Shown here piece after piece: positions 17,397-26,693 of a stretch of DNA of 64,000 nucleotides. The first letter of the stretch is position 1. Each line of letters opens with the position of its first letter. Source of the DNA: Bacteroidetes bacterium UKL13-3 (GTDB lineage: Bacteria > Bacteroidota > Bacteroidia > UKL13-3); assembly GCA_001602415.1 (NCBI GenBank), contig CP012155.1, positions 682,001 to 746,000 of the forward strand, in the 5' to 3' direction. The notes beneath the pieces are model-generated. The model saw nothing but the letters and a program-made list of their open reading frames with translations. It ran no database searches and was not told where the DNA came from. Both the position numbers and the translations under genes were made by a program.

Positions 17397-17633
17397 ATGA
17401 TTGTTCATCCTAATCCAGCAAGCAGTATGCTTTTCGTGAAATTGCCTGGAGGATTGAATGCCTTAGAAATTCGTATTACAGATATTATGGGTAAGCACAT
17501 ACAAACTATTAGTCCGCAAGCAGCATTCAGTGAGCTATCCTTTCCAATTCAGTTAGAGAATGGTTTGTATTTTATTGAGGCCTTAAATAAAACAAGTATT
17601 TTGGCCCGCCAAAAGATTATGATCGTTAAGTAG
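17397..17633 (+). pseudogene. C-terminal tail of a T9SS-secreted protein (5' part lost)
   Basis: 78 codons from an internal ATG encode a type A sorting domain: MIVHPNPASSMLFV, LEIRITDIMGKHIQTI, GLYFIEALNK and the end ARQKIMIVK. Such domains direct export through the type IX system and are removed at the cell surface. There is no signal peptide, and the passenger domain that should precede it is missing. The IS982 end lies 93 bases upstream, which explains the loss. Confidence 0.75.
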
Positions 17634-17660
17634 TGTTGCCGATAATAACGTATATCATTT

Positions 17661-17700
17661 CAAAGGACTGTTCACATTCGCGCAGTCCTTTGTTGGTTTT
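17661..17700 (+). terminator. Rho-independent terminator
   Basis: CAAAGGACTG (17661-17670) pairs perfectly with CAGTCCTTTG (17683-17692) across a 12-base loop, followed by a T-rich stretch. It lies 28 bases after the stop of the T9SS tail. Confidence 0.75.
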
Positions 17701-17781
17701 ACAATTGCAAATTGTTTAGGAAAAGTACCCAATCTGAATCAAACAGAAAAGTACTCGCAATCACGAACTAGCAATGAATAC

Positions 17782-19119
17782 TCAGTTTAATTGACTTTCT
17801 CGTTCTACAAACTTCACGCAATACGTTTCAAGTTCTGTTAGAATAGGTTCATAAAACTCTTTTGAAAGTGGCATGTGAACACCCCTGCTTTGTATTTTGT
17901 TCTGCAATATCAATTTAGCCGCAATAGCCATTGGAAGTCCCACTGTTTTTGCCATCGCTGTTAATACTTCATCTTCTCCTTTCACCACCAATTCACTTTC
18001 AATTCTCAATTCTGAATTCTCAATTCTGAAATTAATTTGGTGTTTCATTACAATCATATCCAACTCGCCTGATTGTAATTTCCATTTTTGTTGTAAAACG
18101 GTTTGTAAAATTTGAGCAGGAGTAGCCTCGTGCAGGGTGATTCTTTCGTCCGAGAGAATGCCTAACCAAACCAGTTTTTGAAAGGAATCGCTTGCAGCAT
18201 CAATATTCAAATGCTTGCATATTCTGTTTTCCAGTTGTGCTAAGTCGGTTCCCGGAACAAAAGCATTTACCCATTTACGCAAGGTAAGTTTGTTGGCTTC
18301 ATGAATCACAAACGAATCATCCGTTAATCCCAATTTTACCAATAAATTCCAAGCTTCGCTGTAGCCTTTTTTACGAAGTGTTCCGCGTAAAACCGTTTTA
18401 GCTTGAGTAATGCCATACGGTTCAATATATCCCAACGAATCGCGGTTGGCGTATGATTCAAATTCGCCATATCCATCCAGTGTTACTTGTTCTGTTTGTT
18501 CAAAAATATGGGCTACCGGAATAAATTTTAACACACCGTTTTCTAAATATTTTGCCGTTGCTTGTCCGGCCAATACCACATTGCGCGGGTTCCATGTAAA
18601 TTTATAGTTCCAGGGATTATCGTCATATTCGGGCGCAACCAATCCGCCACAAAACGATTTAAAAGATGTAACAGTTCCTCCGCGCTCTTCAATCTCATGA
18701 ATAATTTTCATTGCCGATAAATGATCAATTCCCGGATCAAGTCCACATTCATTCAGTAACAATACTCCTGCCTCTTTTGCTGCTGCATCCAGTTGTTCCA
18801 TCTCTTCTGAAATGTAGGAAGCAGTGACTAAATGTTTTTTATGTTTGATACAATCCTTAGCAGCCACTATGTGAAGGGTAGGAGGAAGTAACGAAATCAC
18901 TAAATCATTCGCAGCAATAGTTGTTTCTCTGGCACCATCATCCATAATATTTAAGGATATCGCGTTGGCATGAGAATGATTATGTATTTTGAGTTGAGCA
19001 GCCGCGAGGTTTGAATCGGCAACTGTTATTTGCCAGTTTTCAGTTGAGGCATGGTCTAACAAATATTTTATGAGATACGAAGAGGAAAGTCCCGCACCGA
19101 GTACCAGTATTTTTTTCAT
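17782..19119 (-). CDS. Saccharopine dehydrogenase family protein
   Basis: 445 residues. The N-terminus is a dinucleotide-binding fold (KKILVLGAGLSSSYLIKYL, then TVADSN). Family blocks follow: NDLVISLLPPTLHIVAA, LLNECGLDPGIDHLSAM, KSFCGGLVAPEYDDNPWNYKFTWNPRNVVLAGQ with short interruptions, and a C-terminal VVKGEDEVLTAMAKTVGLPMAIAAKLIL. The family includes saccharopine reductase of lysine metabolism; the exact substrate cannot be read. Inside it, 18001-18028 is a perfect 14-base tandem repeat that encodes part of FRIENSELRIES, resembling short repeats in spacers of this window. The peptide seems to replace a beta strand rather than add length. Confidence 0.85.
   Translation of the reverse strand: MKKILVLGAGLSSSYLIKYLLDHASTENWQITVADSNLAAAQLKIHNHSHANAISLNIMDDGARETTIAANDLVISLLPPTLHIVAAKDCIKHKKHLVTASYISEEMEQLDAAAKEAGVLLLNECGLDPGIDHLSAMKIIHEIEERGGTVTSFKSFCGGLVAPEYDDNPWNYKFTWNPRNVVLAGQATAKYLENGVLKFIPVAHIFEQTEQVTLDGYGEFESYANRDSLGYIEPYGITQAKTVLRGTLRKKGYSEAWNLLVKLGLTDDSFVIHEANKLTLRKWVNAFVPGTDLAQLENRICKHLNIDAASDSFQKLVWLGILSDERITLHEATPAQILQTVLQQKWKLQSGELDMIVMKHQINFRIENSELRIESELVVKGEDEVLTAMAKTVGLPMAIAAKLILQNKIQSRGVHMPLSKEFYEPILTELETYCVKFVERESQLN
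18001..18028 (-). repeat. 14-base tandem repeat inside coding sequence
   Basis: AATTCTCAATTCTG occurs twice back to back (18001-18014 and 18015-18028). On the coding strand it reads CAGAATTGAGAATT, like the spacer strings AGAATTGAGAAG near 21111 and TTTGAGAATTAAG near 62868. Confidence 0.6.
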
Positions 19120-19193
19120 GATGTTTTTACCTTTTCAAGTAGTGATGCGAAACTAACAAACCTTTCAATTATTTTTTGTAATCTTGAGAAACT

Positions 19194-19682
19194 ATGGAAG
19201 AAATAAAAACAACATCCACCATTCAACAATATACATCGGCAACTGAACTTTCTTTGGAAGATCAACAATTATTGAACGATGCAAAGGCAGCTGTAAATAC
19301 ATCTTATGCACCGTATTCTAGATTTCATGTGGGCTGTGCACTCATACTCGAAAATGGTGTAATCATTAAAGGAAGCAATCAGGAAAATATTGCTTATCCA
19401 TCCGGACTGTGTGCAGAGCGTGTTGCCATCTTTCATGCGGGAGCATCTTATCCTGATGTTCCGGTAAGAACAATGGCAATAACGGTTAAAGCGGAAGGGT
19501 ATGTTGTTGATAAACCCATCACCAGTTGCGGAGCCTGCCTGCAAAGCATGAGTGAGTTCGAATTAAAGTTTAATAAACCCATGCGTATTATTCTTCAAGG
19601 TGAAACCGGAAATATTTGGGTTGCAGATAGCCTGCGTACCTTCATTCCTTTTATGTTTTGGGTAGATGAGTTAACCAAATAG
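19194..19682 (+). CDS. cdd: Cytidine deaminase
   Basis: 162 residues with both zinc-site motifs of the family: PSGLCAERVAIF (C-A-E, the glutamate being the proton shuttle) and SCGACLQSMSEF (second and third zinc cysteines). SYAPYSRFHVGCAL near the N-terminus is the nucleoside-binding stretch. It deaminates cytidine or deoxycytidine in pyrimidine salvage and should be a homotetramer. It has about 20 extra N-terminal residues (MEEIKTTSTIQQYTSATEL). Transcribed away from the saccharopine dehydrogenase-like gene. Confidence 0.92.
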   Translation: MEEIKTTSTIQQYTSATELSLEDQQLLNDAKAAVNTSYAPYSRFHVGCALILENGVIIKGSNQENIAYPSGLCAERVAIFHAGASYPDVPVRTMAITVKAEGYVVDKPITSCGACLQSMSEFELKFNKPMRIILQGETGNIWVADSLRTFIPFMFWVDELTK

Positions 19683-19827
19683 GAGTATTTTCTGAGCTTA
19701 TCAATCATCCTTCATCGAACTCAAGGTTTCATCTAAATTTTGTCAACTTTCTCCAACATCGTTAAAAAACTATGCATTTACATACTCTTAATCTTAAATT
19801 CGCCCCTAAATAACATAAAACGAATAA

Positions 19828-21084
19828 ATGGATATTTTCGAAAAACTCGCAAAAAAAGCTGGACCACTTGGACAACATGCTGATGATGCCTACGGATATT
19901 ATATGTTCCCAAGATTAGAAGGGGAAATTGGACCTCGTATGACGTTCCGCGGAAAGTTAATGCTAAACTGGAGTTTAAATAACTACCTAGGACTTGCAAA
20001 CCACCCCGAAGTGCGTAAAGCCGATACCGATGCTACAGCCGAATATGGTTTGGGTTACCCAATGGGAGCTCGTATGATGAGTGGAAACTCAGTATTTCAT
20101 GAGCAATTGGATAGGGAGTTAGCTGAGTTTGTAGGTAAGGAAGATGCGGTTTTGCTAAACTATGGATATCAAGGAATGGTGAGTGCCATTGATGCTTTGG
20201 TTGACAGACATGATGTAATTGTATACGATGCCGAGAGCCATGCGTGTATTGTGGATGGCGTAAGGTTGCATATGGGAAAACGTTTCCTATACAAACACAA
20301 TGATGCTGTTAGTTTGGAGCAACAATTGGTGCGAGCTAAAAAAATTACCGATGAAACAGGTGGTGGTATTTTGGTTATAACAGAAGGTGTATTCGGAATG
20401 ACTGGATCACAAGGAAATATTGCTGAGATTATTGAACTTAAAAAGAAATATGACTTCCGCTTGTTTGTGGATGATGCGCATGGTTTTGGTTCAATTGGTA
20501 AGGGAGGAAGAGGAATTGGGTTTGAACAAGATTGTAACGATGGCATTGATATTTACTTTGGAACGTTTGCAAAAAGCATGGCCTTAATTGGTGGTTTTGT
20601 AGCCGCCAAAAAAGAAGTAACAAAATATTTACGTTATAATTTGCGTTCGCAGATTTATGCTAAGTCGGTGCCAATGCCAATTGTAAAAGGAGCGTTGAAA
20701 CGTTTAGAATTGATACGCAACCATCCTGAATACAAAGAGCAATTGTGGACGATTGTTCGAGCTCTGCAAGGCGGCTTAAAAGAAAAAGGATTTGATATTG
20801 GGCACACCAACACAATGGTTACTCCGGTAATGATGAAAGGAACTGTTGGCGAAGCTACAGGTGTGGTGCATGATTTACGCGAAAACCATGGTATTTTCTG
20901 CTCGGTTGTAGTGTACCCTGTTATTCCAAAGGGAATGATTTTATTGCGTTTAATTCCAACAGCGGTTCATACTCTTGCTGATGTAGAAGAAACCATAAAG
21001 GCATTCGGTGCTATTCGCAGCAAATTGGAATCGGGAGCCTACCGCATGGAACAAGGTATTGTTGCCATGGGCGAAACCCACTAG
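19828..21084 (+). CDS. spt: Serine palmitoyltransferase / alpha-oxoamine synthase
   Basis: 418 residues of a PLP enzyme of the alpha-oxoamine synthase family. It has LNWSLNNYLGLANHPEV, GARMMSGNSVFHEQLDRELAEF, YDAESHACIVDG, VFVDDAHG-type LFVDDAHGFGSIGKGG, and the PLP-lysine block GTFAKSMALIGGF. Bacteroidota of this type usually carry a serine palmitoyltransferase that starts sphingolipid synthesis from serine and palmitoyl-CoA. Glycine C-acetyltransferase (kbl) is the main alternative. I favour the first because of the distinctive PMGARMMSG and the long N-terminus, with moderate confidence. It has a strong shared terminator at 21245. Confidence 0.75.
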   Translation: MDIFEKLAKKAGPLGQHADDAYGYYMFPRLEGEIGPRMTFRGKLMLNWSLNNYLGLANHPEVRKADTDATAEYGLGYPMGARMMSGNSVFHEQLDRELAEFVGKEDAVLLNYGYQGMVSAIDALVDRHDVIVYDAESHACIVDGVRLHMGKRFLYKHNDAVSLEQQLVRAKKITDETGGGILVITEGVFGMTGSQGNIAEIIELKKKYDFRLFVDDAHGFGSIGKGGRGIGFEQDCNDGIDIYFGTFAKSMALIGGFVAAKKEVTKYLRYNLRSQIYAKSVPMPIVKGALKRLELIRNHPEYKEQLWTIVRALQGGLKEKGFDIGHTNTMVTPVMMKGTVGEATGVVHDLRENHGIFCSVVVYPVIPKGMILLRLIPTAVHTLADVEETIKAFGAIRSKLESGAYRMEQGIVAMGETH

Positions 21085-21240
21085 TGACAAATTAAGAATT
21101 GAAAATGAAGAATTGAGAAGTTGAAGTACAGATTTTTCTAGAGTTATTGACTGATTGAAGTTAAAACCACCAAATTGGAAGTTGGAAAGTGTTAGTAGTA
21201 TTGGTAACTGTGCGAAGGAGATTCGAAATTTATAAGAAGT

Positions 21241-21274
21241 AAAAATCCCCACGATTTTCATCGTGGGGATTTTG
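21241..21274. terminator. Bidirectional terminator between spt and the DUF3298 gene
   Basis: ATCCCCACGA (21245-21254) and TCGTGGGGAT (21261-21270) form a perfect 10-bp stem with a 6-base loop, flanked by A5 on the left and T3GT3 on the right. It lies between the convergent genes ending at 21084 and 21330. Confidence 0.85.
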
Positions 21275-21329
21275 TTTAGTGTCAAGCAGGGTATACCGAA
21301 GCCTTAATCAAGCTTAGTTCACCTAAGCC

Positions 21330-22106
21330 TCATTTCTTCATCAATTTCACCAGTTTATTGGCAGGAATGGTAATTTCTGTTGATCCCAGCGAGTATGGTC
21401 CTACTTCGTAATGATTAAAAAAGAAAGTTATTCCATTTTCGTTCAGGTAAAAGTTATTGTTGAGGTGAAAGCGATTTTTCTCAAACCAATAACCGGCATC
21501 TTCCAAACCCTGATTAGGATTAATTCCTTTCACCGACCGAAATTCAGTTTCGCCTAATCCCATCAATTTATAAATAGCAGTGCTATCAAAAAAATCTGTT
21601 AAGATCATTTTTCGTCCGCTAGCTTTCTCAATTACGCTATATAACTTATAACTGTTCGGATGCGCTCCTCCAGTGAAAGTACGCTCATCGTATACTAATG
21701 ATATCCATTTGGGATTTTGGCTGAGTACCATTAAGCTTTTTTCAACAAACCATGGCGTAGTATATATATTTTCTTTTTTCTTAAAAGCAATGTATGAAGC
21801 TATAAAATTATGTTGCACACTGTCGGGTGATAGAATATTTTTTTCACTATCACCAAATGTATGTTGAATGATGGCAGTTAAAGAATCGGCAAGTAAACCG
21901 CTGGTATTTATAAATTGAGGGTAAGCAAACTCAATATAGGTGCAGCCACTGGAGTCTTTATCACATCCATCAATTGATTGCATCATGGTGATGGTTTCAT
22001 AGTTAAGCGAATCAGCTTGTTCCGCAGGGGTTGTTGTTAGAGTTGGGTTGCTTGAACAAGAAACCAACATGCCAGCCAACATTACAATACTTATTATTTT
22101 TACCAT
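21330..22106 (-). CDS. DUF3298/RsiV-like lipoprotein
   Basis: 258 residues. The ATG at 22106 gives a lipoprotein signal (MVKIISIVMLAGMLVSC, lipobox LVSC); an upstream in-frame ATG would spoil it. The body has an N-terminal DUF4163-like part (YIEFAYPQF, ADSLTAIIQHTFGD) and a C-terminal DUF3298 part. The latter shows SLVYDERTFTGGAHPNSYKLYSV, LTDFF and an ending in ITFFFNHYEVGPYSLGSTEITIP. Related domains occur in RsiV, a lysozyme-binding anti-sigma factor, but no sigma factor is near. The function is unknown; a membrane-anchored periplasmic protein is likely. Confidence 0.82.
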   Translation of the reverse strand: MVKIISIVMLAGMLVSCSSNPTLTTTPAEQADSLNYETITMMQSIDGCDKDSSGCTYIEFAYPQFINTSGLLADSLTAIIQHTFGDSEKNILSPDSVQHNFIASYIAFKKKENIYTTPWFVEKSLMVLSQNPKWISLVYDERTFTGGAHPNSYKLYSVIEKASGRKMILTDFFDSTAIYKLMGLGETEFRSVKGINPNQGLEDAGYWFEKNRFHLNNNFYLNENGITFFFNHYEVGPYSLGSTEITIPANKLVKLMKK

Positions 22107-22214
22107 TGTGCAAATATAAGTACCCACCCGGCATTTACAGGATGAAATGTAGATGAGAAATAACATCATTGAGGCATACTTTATTGTATCAACCTAACCA
22201 AAATCAGTAAAAAT

Positions 22215-22244
22215 TTGTATAAAAACCTGAAAATAGTATATTCG
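22215..22244 (+). promoter_or_regulatory. Likely promoter of the broken surface-protein gene
   Basis: TTG (22215-22217) and TATATTCG (22237-22244) are 19 bases apart, a variant of TTG-N19-TAnnTTTG. It ends 26 bases before the ATG at 22271. Confidence 0.55.
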
Positions 22245-22270
22245 TTCAACCATAAAATTTATCCCTAATT

Positions 22271-23264
22271 ATGAGAAAGCCATTCATTTATCAAATCATT
22301 TTACTTGTTACATTATCTTTGGTTATACCATTGCAATTGCTTGCGCAGGGGGAATGGCAGGATAATTGTCGCCCGATTTATCATCATTTTCAATCGGAAG
22401 AGTTTCAGGCAATACTTGAGCAACCTTTTGAGTTTAGTAATTCGGAAAAAGAGGTGTTTAACTCAATATATAATTCGAATAGATTCAGTTCGGATTTAAT
22501 TTCCGCTCAATTCGACTTAACAAACATTAATTAGCTAAAGTTATTAAAGGATTTGTTAGATGTTATACCTTCTGATAGGTATTTTATAAATAGGAGAACA
22601 ATTGGTGTTGGAGGAGAATATTGCTCAGGAACAATTGACCCTTGCTTATTTAATATCCCAACAAATAATCACAGAGTAGATAAACAGAGTAGATAATAAG
22701 CTTTCGGTGAATTATATGTTAGGAGGCGTGGTTCCAAATATTCCGAGTCCCGTTTTTGATATAAATACTAAAAATTCGTGTACTGGATTTATGAGCCCGA
22801 TTTTTTATGTGAATGAATTTAAACAATTTGGTTTCGGGACAAATCAACCAGCTTCTACATATCATTTTGCAACACCAAGTTTTCAAATTGGTTCTTCTAA
22901 TACAACAATGTTTAAGGTTGCCGATGATGAAATTCGATTCTCTAATGGCAATAACGAGCTTTTTAAAGTAACAGGAACCGGATTAGTGTATGCGAGAAGG
23001 ATTAAGGTTACTACTGCTAATCCGTTCCCTGATTACGTTTTTGATAACGACTATAAATTGATGCCTTTAAGTGACCTCAATACGTATTTGAAAACGAATA
23101 AACATTTGCCAAATATTAACTCAGCTGCGGAATATGCAAAAGAAGACGGAGTGGATATTGGAGAGTTACAACTGAAAATGTTAGAGAAAATAGAAGAACT
23201 AACGCTTTATATCCTTCAACAGGAAAAACGGATTGCAGAATTGGAAAAAGTAACTAGTAAATAA
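22271..23264 (+). pseudogene. Surface/tail-fibre-like protein, broken by a stop and a 13-bp duplication
   Basis: The N-terminus has a signal peptide (MRKPFIYQIILLVTLSLVIPLQLLAQ). An in-frame TAG at 22532-22534 interrupts it, and the same frame continues LKLLKDLLDVIPSDRYFIN to VDKQSR. There a perfect 13-base tandem duplication (22671-22696) shifts the frame. Removing one copy restores NNHRVDNKLSVNYMLGG and leads into the last 185 codons. The C-terminus has the pattern common in Bacteroidota repeat and fibre proteins: DYVFDNDYKLMPL, YLKTNKHLPNI, then a coiled coil (LQLKMLEKIEELTLYILQQ). The intact ancestor was about 327 residues. The gene starts a run of surface-protein genes. Confidence 0.8.
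22671..22696 (+). repeat. 13-base tandem duplication that shifts the frame
   Basis: ACAGAGTAGATAA occurs twice with no gap (22671-22683 and 22684-22696). Thirteen bases shift the frame by one, and the second copy brings TAA and TAG stops. Confidence 0.85.
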
Positions 23265-23276
23265 ATTTACAGGAAT

Positions 23277-23858
23277 ATGCACATTTGCCTTCGTATAAAC
23301 AGAGTATTCTTTTTAATAGTATTGTGTTGCAGTTACAATGCCTTTGCACAACTGAATGTAACGCTTGGTGCAAGCCTGCGATATGCAAGACCAAATTCGC
23401 TTACCAATATTATTGCAACGCAGGTGCAGGTTGGAATAAACAAAAACAAGCACAGCTATAACGTATTTTACATAACGAATTTAGCTAATCCTAAATACGG
23501 GGGAGCAGGATTTGAGTATGACTACACTTTCATTTCTAAAAAAAAGTTCGAAATTGCAGTTCAACCTGAAGCCTGCTTTTGGTTTACACCCATCACCTAT
23601 AATATTGTAAATGCAAGTGTACCTGCCTACCCTGATTTATATAATAAAAACGCTATCAGTTGCAATGCCGGTATCTGTGTTGCATACAAGATAACCCCTC
23701 ACATCAGCTTAAAACTGGCAAACAATTTTGGTTGGTGTTATTCGTATAACCGCATACCTGAAGAGATTAACGATAAGTTTGCTAAAAAATACGCTGATAA
23801 AATTTCTTCGTATTACTATCACTTCCAAATTGGTCTTATTTCAACTTTCAAGATTTAA
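23277..23858 (+). CDS. Predicted outer-membrane beta-barrel protein
   Basis: 193 residues. A signal peptide (MHICLRINRVFFLIVLCCSYNAFAQ) is followed by alternating polar/hydrophobic strands ending in the aromatic-rich YYYHFQIGLISTFKI, as in small outer-membrane barrels. I do not recognise a named family. It lies 12 bases after the broken surface-protein gene and 4 bases before the T9SS gene, so it may help build or anchor these surface proteins; that is inference. Confidence 0.6.
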   Translation: MHICLRINRVFFLIVLCCSYNAFAQLNVTLGASLRYARPNSLTNIIATQVQVGINKNKHSYNVFYITNLANPKYGGAGFEYDYTFISKKKFEIAVQPEACFWFTPITYNIVNASVPAYPDLYNKNAISCNAGICVAYKITPHISLKLANNFGWCYSYNRIPEEINDKFAKKYADKISSYYYHFQIGLISTFKI

Positions 23859-23862
23859 CCTT

Positions 23863-25648
23863 ATGAAAAACTACCCTCTAATATTTTCAATTATTTTATT
23901 AATAAGTGTTAACTCATTTGTGACTGCGCAAACGAATTTAATTACCAATGGAGGATTCGAAGGTGGTGTAAGAAAAAACAGTGATTGTTTTACTCATCCC
24001 TAGTACATTTCCTACGAGTGGAGATGGAAGTTTAAATGGATGTAACGCATGGTATCAAGCACTTACAGACCCAAACGGGTGTAGTACCTTCGGCTTTAAC
24101 TGCCTAACGGCAGACTGGATTGAATCTAGGAATTTTTTTATTGCTAGCAGTTTTGTCAATTCTATAGGGTTACCTCCTTTACTTGGTTTAAATGGGAAAT
24201 GTGCAGGAATGGTTAAGGGTTACAATGACTTTGTTGAAGGAATACGTGCAACGTTAAATGCAAATCTAAAAAAAGGGAAGTATTACCAATTAAAATTGAG
24301 ATTAGCAGTATCAGCAAATAGTGTAACAAACTTAAGTGGTGTGAAAATTCATTTTACAAAATTCTCCGAGTATTGGAATGCAAGCACATTAACTTCTTCA
24401 AACGTAAAATGGGAAAATGTGCATACTTTTTCAATTCCAGCAAATTCGGCACACATGTGGTATGATTTTGTTTATGATTTCAGAGTTCCTAATGAAGACG
24501 TAGATGGCGGTGGCCCTGATGAATTAGGAAATTTAATCATTCGCAGGGACGAAGATGATATAGGAGGCTACCTGTTTGTAGATGATGTTTCTTTAGTGGA
24601 AGTAGACCCATGTAGTTCTTTATGCTTAGAGGATAAATTCAAACAACCAATCACATACAATTGTTGCGGAGGCTCAAATAGCACAATACCCAATGCAATG
24701 AATACTAATAGTCCGTTCAATTTTATAGTAGATAATGCAACTGAAGTTGAATTCAAGGTTTGGGATAGATGGGGTGGGATGGCAAAAAGAATAAACCAAG
24801 TTAATCCTAATGGCTTAAAATGGGAGTTTGACCCTGCGAATATATTGAACGGACAATTCGATTATTTCAGATTTATGTGGAAGGGAGATGATGCACAAGG
24901 CGTTTTTCTACCGTTAGATGTATACACGTATCAACTTTCTATGAAAAATTGTGGTCATACAAAAGATTTAGATGGAAATATTACCATTTTAGGTGTTCAG
25001 GAAAGAGTCTATTCTATATTTGACGTTCAAACAGTTAATACATCTTGTTGCCCAAATCAACTTAATATTGACAATGTCATCTATTCAGCCAATGAGGAGT
25101 TTACTGCAAATGATAAAATTTTGGTGGCAACGAGTGGTGCTGTATTAATCAATAACGGAGTAGAGGTTAAGTATAGAGCAGGAAATGAAATAGAAATCGG
25201 GCCAAATTTTGAAATTGCTTCTGGTGGTTTGTCCGATATATATTGCAGTGGTTCCAAGTGTAATTCTACCGTTTATCAAAAAGCCGGACGTTCAGGCTTT
25301 CAGGAGCCTTTTCCTGGCCTAATAATAGAGCTACCTGTAAAAGATATAAACGAAAAAGACAACAGTGCGGATCATACTAAATCTTCGCACTTTGAAATTA
25401 TTCCTAATCCGGTAAGCGATGGTATTTTTTTATGCGCATTTGAATGCAATAAACCGGATGGATTGTTTACTATTTCTATCGTGAATTCAGTAGGAAAAGT
25501 TGTCAGGACTATTGAAACAATGTATTCTTCAAAAAATAATGGTATTCTTGTTACCGGCTTGGAAAACATGGAAGCAGGTTTGTATTTTGTCAACATCAAA
25601 GGAAATACTTTTGGCGCTGCAGCAAATCTGTTAATCACAGCCAAATAG
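23863..25648 (+). pseudogene. T9SS-secreted protein with a one-base frameshift
   Basis: The ATG at 23863 opens with a signal peptide (MKNYPLIFSIILLISVNSFVTAQ) and NLITNGGFEGGVRKNSDCF, then hits a TAG at 24001-24003. If the CCC at 23998-24000 were CC, the frame would run THPSTFPTSGDGSLNGC straight into the long frame that ends at 25648, for about 594 residues. The body has a carbohydrate-binding-like N-terminal module (GGFE to VDDVSLVEVDPC), a CCG/CCP cysteine-rich middle and a type A sorting tail (EIIPNPVSDGIF to AGLYFVNIKGN, ending LLITAK). One extra C could be a sequencing error or phase-type variation, so the protein may be functional. Confidence 0.75.
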
Positions 25649-25657
25649 TTTTATGCG

Positions 25658-26389
25658 ATGCGAAACTTAATTTTATTTCTTTTATGCTTTCCTCTTTGTG
25701 CTTACAGCCAGATGAGCATTAAAATTGGTGCTTCCGCTGGTTTATTGTATTCGCATCCTGTATTCAAAGTACACGATCAATCTCCAGGTAGTTCTATATT
25801 TAAACGATATGGTGATGAAACTCTCTCTGGTTGGGGGGCTTTTTATTCATTAAATTGCATATTATTTAAACGCAAGTGGCTATTCGAAACAGGAATAGTA
25901 CATACGACCTCGGGATATAGATCTATTCCCAAGAACTTACGTTTTGGCGATCGAATTGATGAACAATTCGGTTTTGTGCAAACTTCTGCCCCGGTAGACT
26001 ATGTTGAATTAAAGTTCGTATTCAACAACATTCGCATTCCTGTATTGTTGGGTTATGCTTTCACCCTATCCCAAAACAAACGTCATAAGCTTATTCCGCA
26101 ACTGGGTGTTTCAAACAATCTTTTATACAAAGTGCAGAATGAGTTGCTAACTAATTACACAGATGGAAGCAGAAGAAAAGAATATCCCTCAGGTAATCAA
26201 TCCGTCTATAAAGCATATTCGGTTTCTGCATTAGGTGGTTTAACGTATATGTATGAAATAAAAAGGTTGGGTATTGCAGCTACTTGTTTTTTCAATCAAT
26301 ATTTAACGCCTACTGCTTTATATTCTGACGTAACGGAATATGAGTATTTTGGAACAGCAAAAATCGGTGTGTTTTATACCTTGTATTAA
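25658..26389 (+). CDS. Predicted outer-membrane beta-barrel protein
   Basis: 243 residues with a signal peptide (MRNLILFLLCFPLCAYSQ). The strand pattern is typical of the PorT/OMP_b-brl group in Bacteroidota: MSIKIGASAGLLYSHPVF, WLFETGIVHTTSGYRSIP, YVELKFVFNNIRIPVLLGYAF and a terminal FGTAKIGVFYTLY. It starts 9 bases after the T9SS gene and is probably co-transcribed. The specific role is unknown. Confidence 0.7.
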   Translation: MRNLILFLLCFPLCAYSQMSIKIGASAGLLYSHPVFKVHDQSPGSSIFKRYGDETLSGWGAFYSLNCILFKRKWLFETGIVHTTSGYRSIPKNLRFGDRIDEQFGFVQTSAPVDYVELKFVFNNIRIPVLLGYAFTLSQNKRHKLIPQLGVSNNLLYKVQNELLTNYTDGSRRKEYPSGNQSVYKAYSVSALGGLTYMYEIKRLGIAATCFFNQYLTPTALYSDVTEYEYFGTAKIGVFYTLY

Positions 26390-26473
26390 TACATCTGCTT
26401 TCACTACTTACATGGTAATCTTCATCCTTTACTAATCAAAATCAGGTTTTGCGATAAAAACCTGAAAATAATA

Positions 26474-26503
26474 TTGGTAAATACAAAAGTGCTCTTATAT
26501 TTG
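26474..26503 (+). promoter_or_regulatory. Distal promoter of the ribosomal supercluster
   Basis: TTG (26474-26476) and TATATTTG (26496-26503) are 19 bases apart, a full match to the Bacteroidota consensus. The next bases GCAGCCC are shared with the infA promoter. It would leave an rpsL leader of about 180 bases. Confidence 0.75.
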
Positions 26504-26622
26504 CAGCCCGGTTTTGAAAAACTGGAACACTTCTCGGTATAAAGACTGATGGTTAAATACACTTCTGTAACCCGCTCAGCACTGAATATTTTAAGTTATT
26601 TAAAATATTTTTTGTCAGGCAC

Positions 26623-26653
26623 TTGCTTAGCTAATTTATTCCATGTACTTTTG
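26623..26653 (+). promoter_or_regulatory. Proximal promoter of the ribosomal supercluster
   Basis: TTG (26623-26625) and TACTTTTG (26646-26653) are 20 bases apart. It ends 40 bases before the rpsL start. The 304-base gap 26390-26693 holds these two promoters and no gene. Confidence 0.7.
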
Positions 26654-26693
26654 CCGTCCTTTAAAAATAGAGTAAACGAACAAAAGTTTTAAT

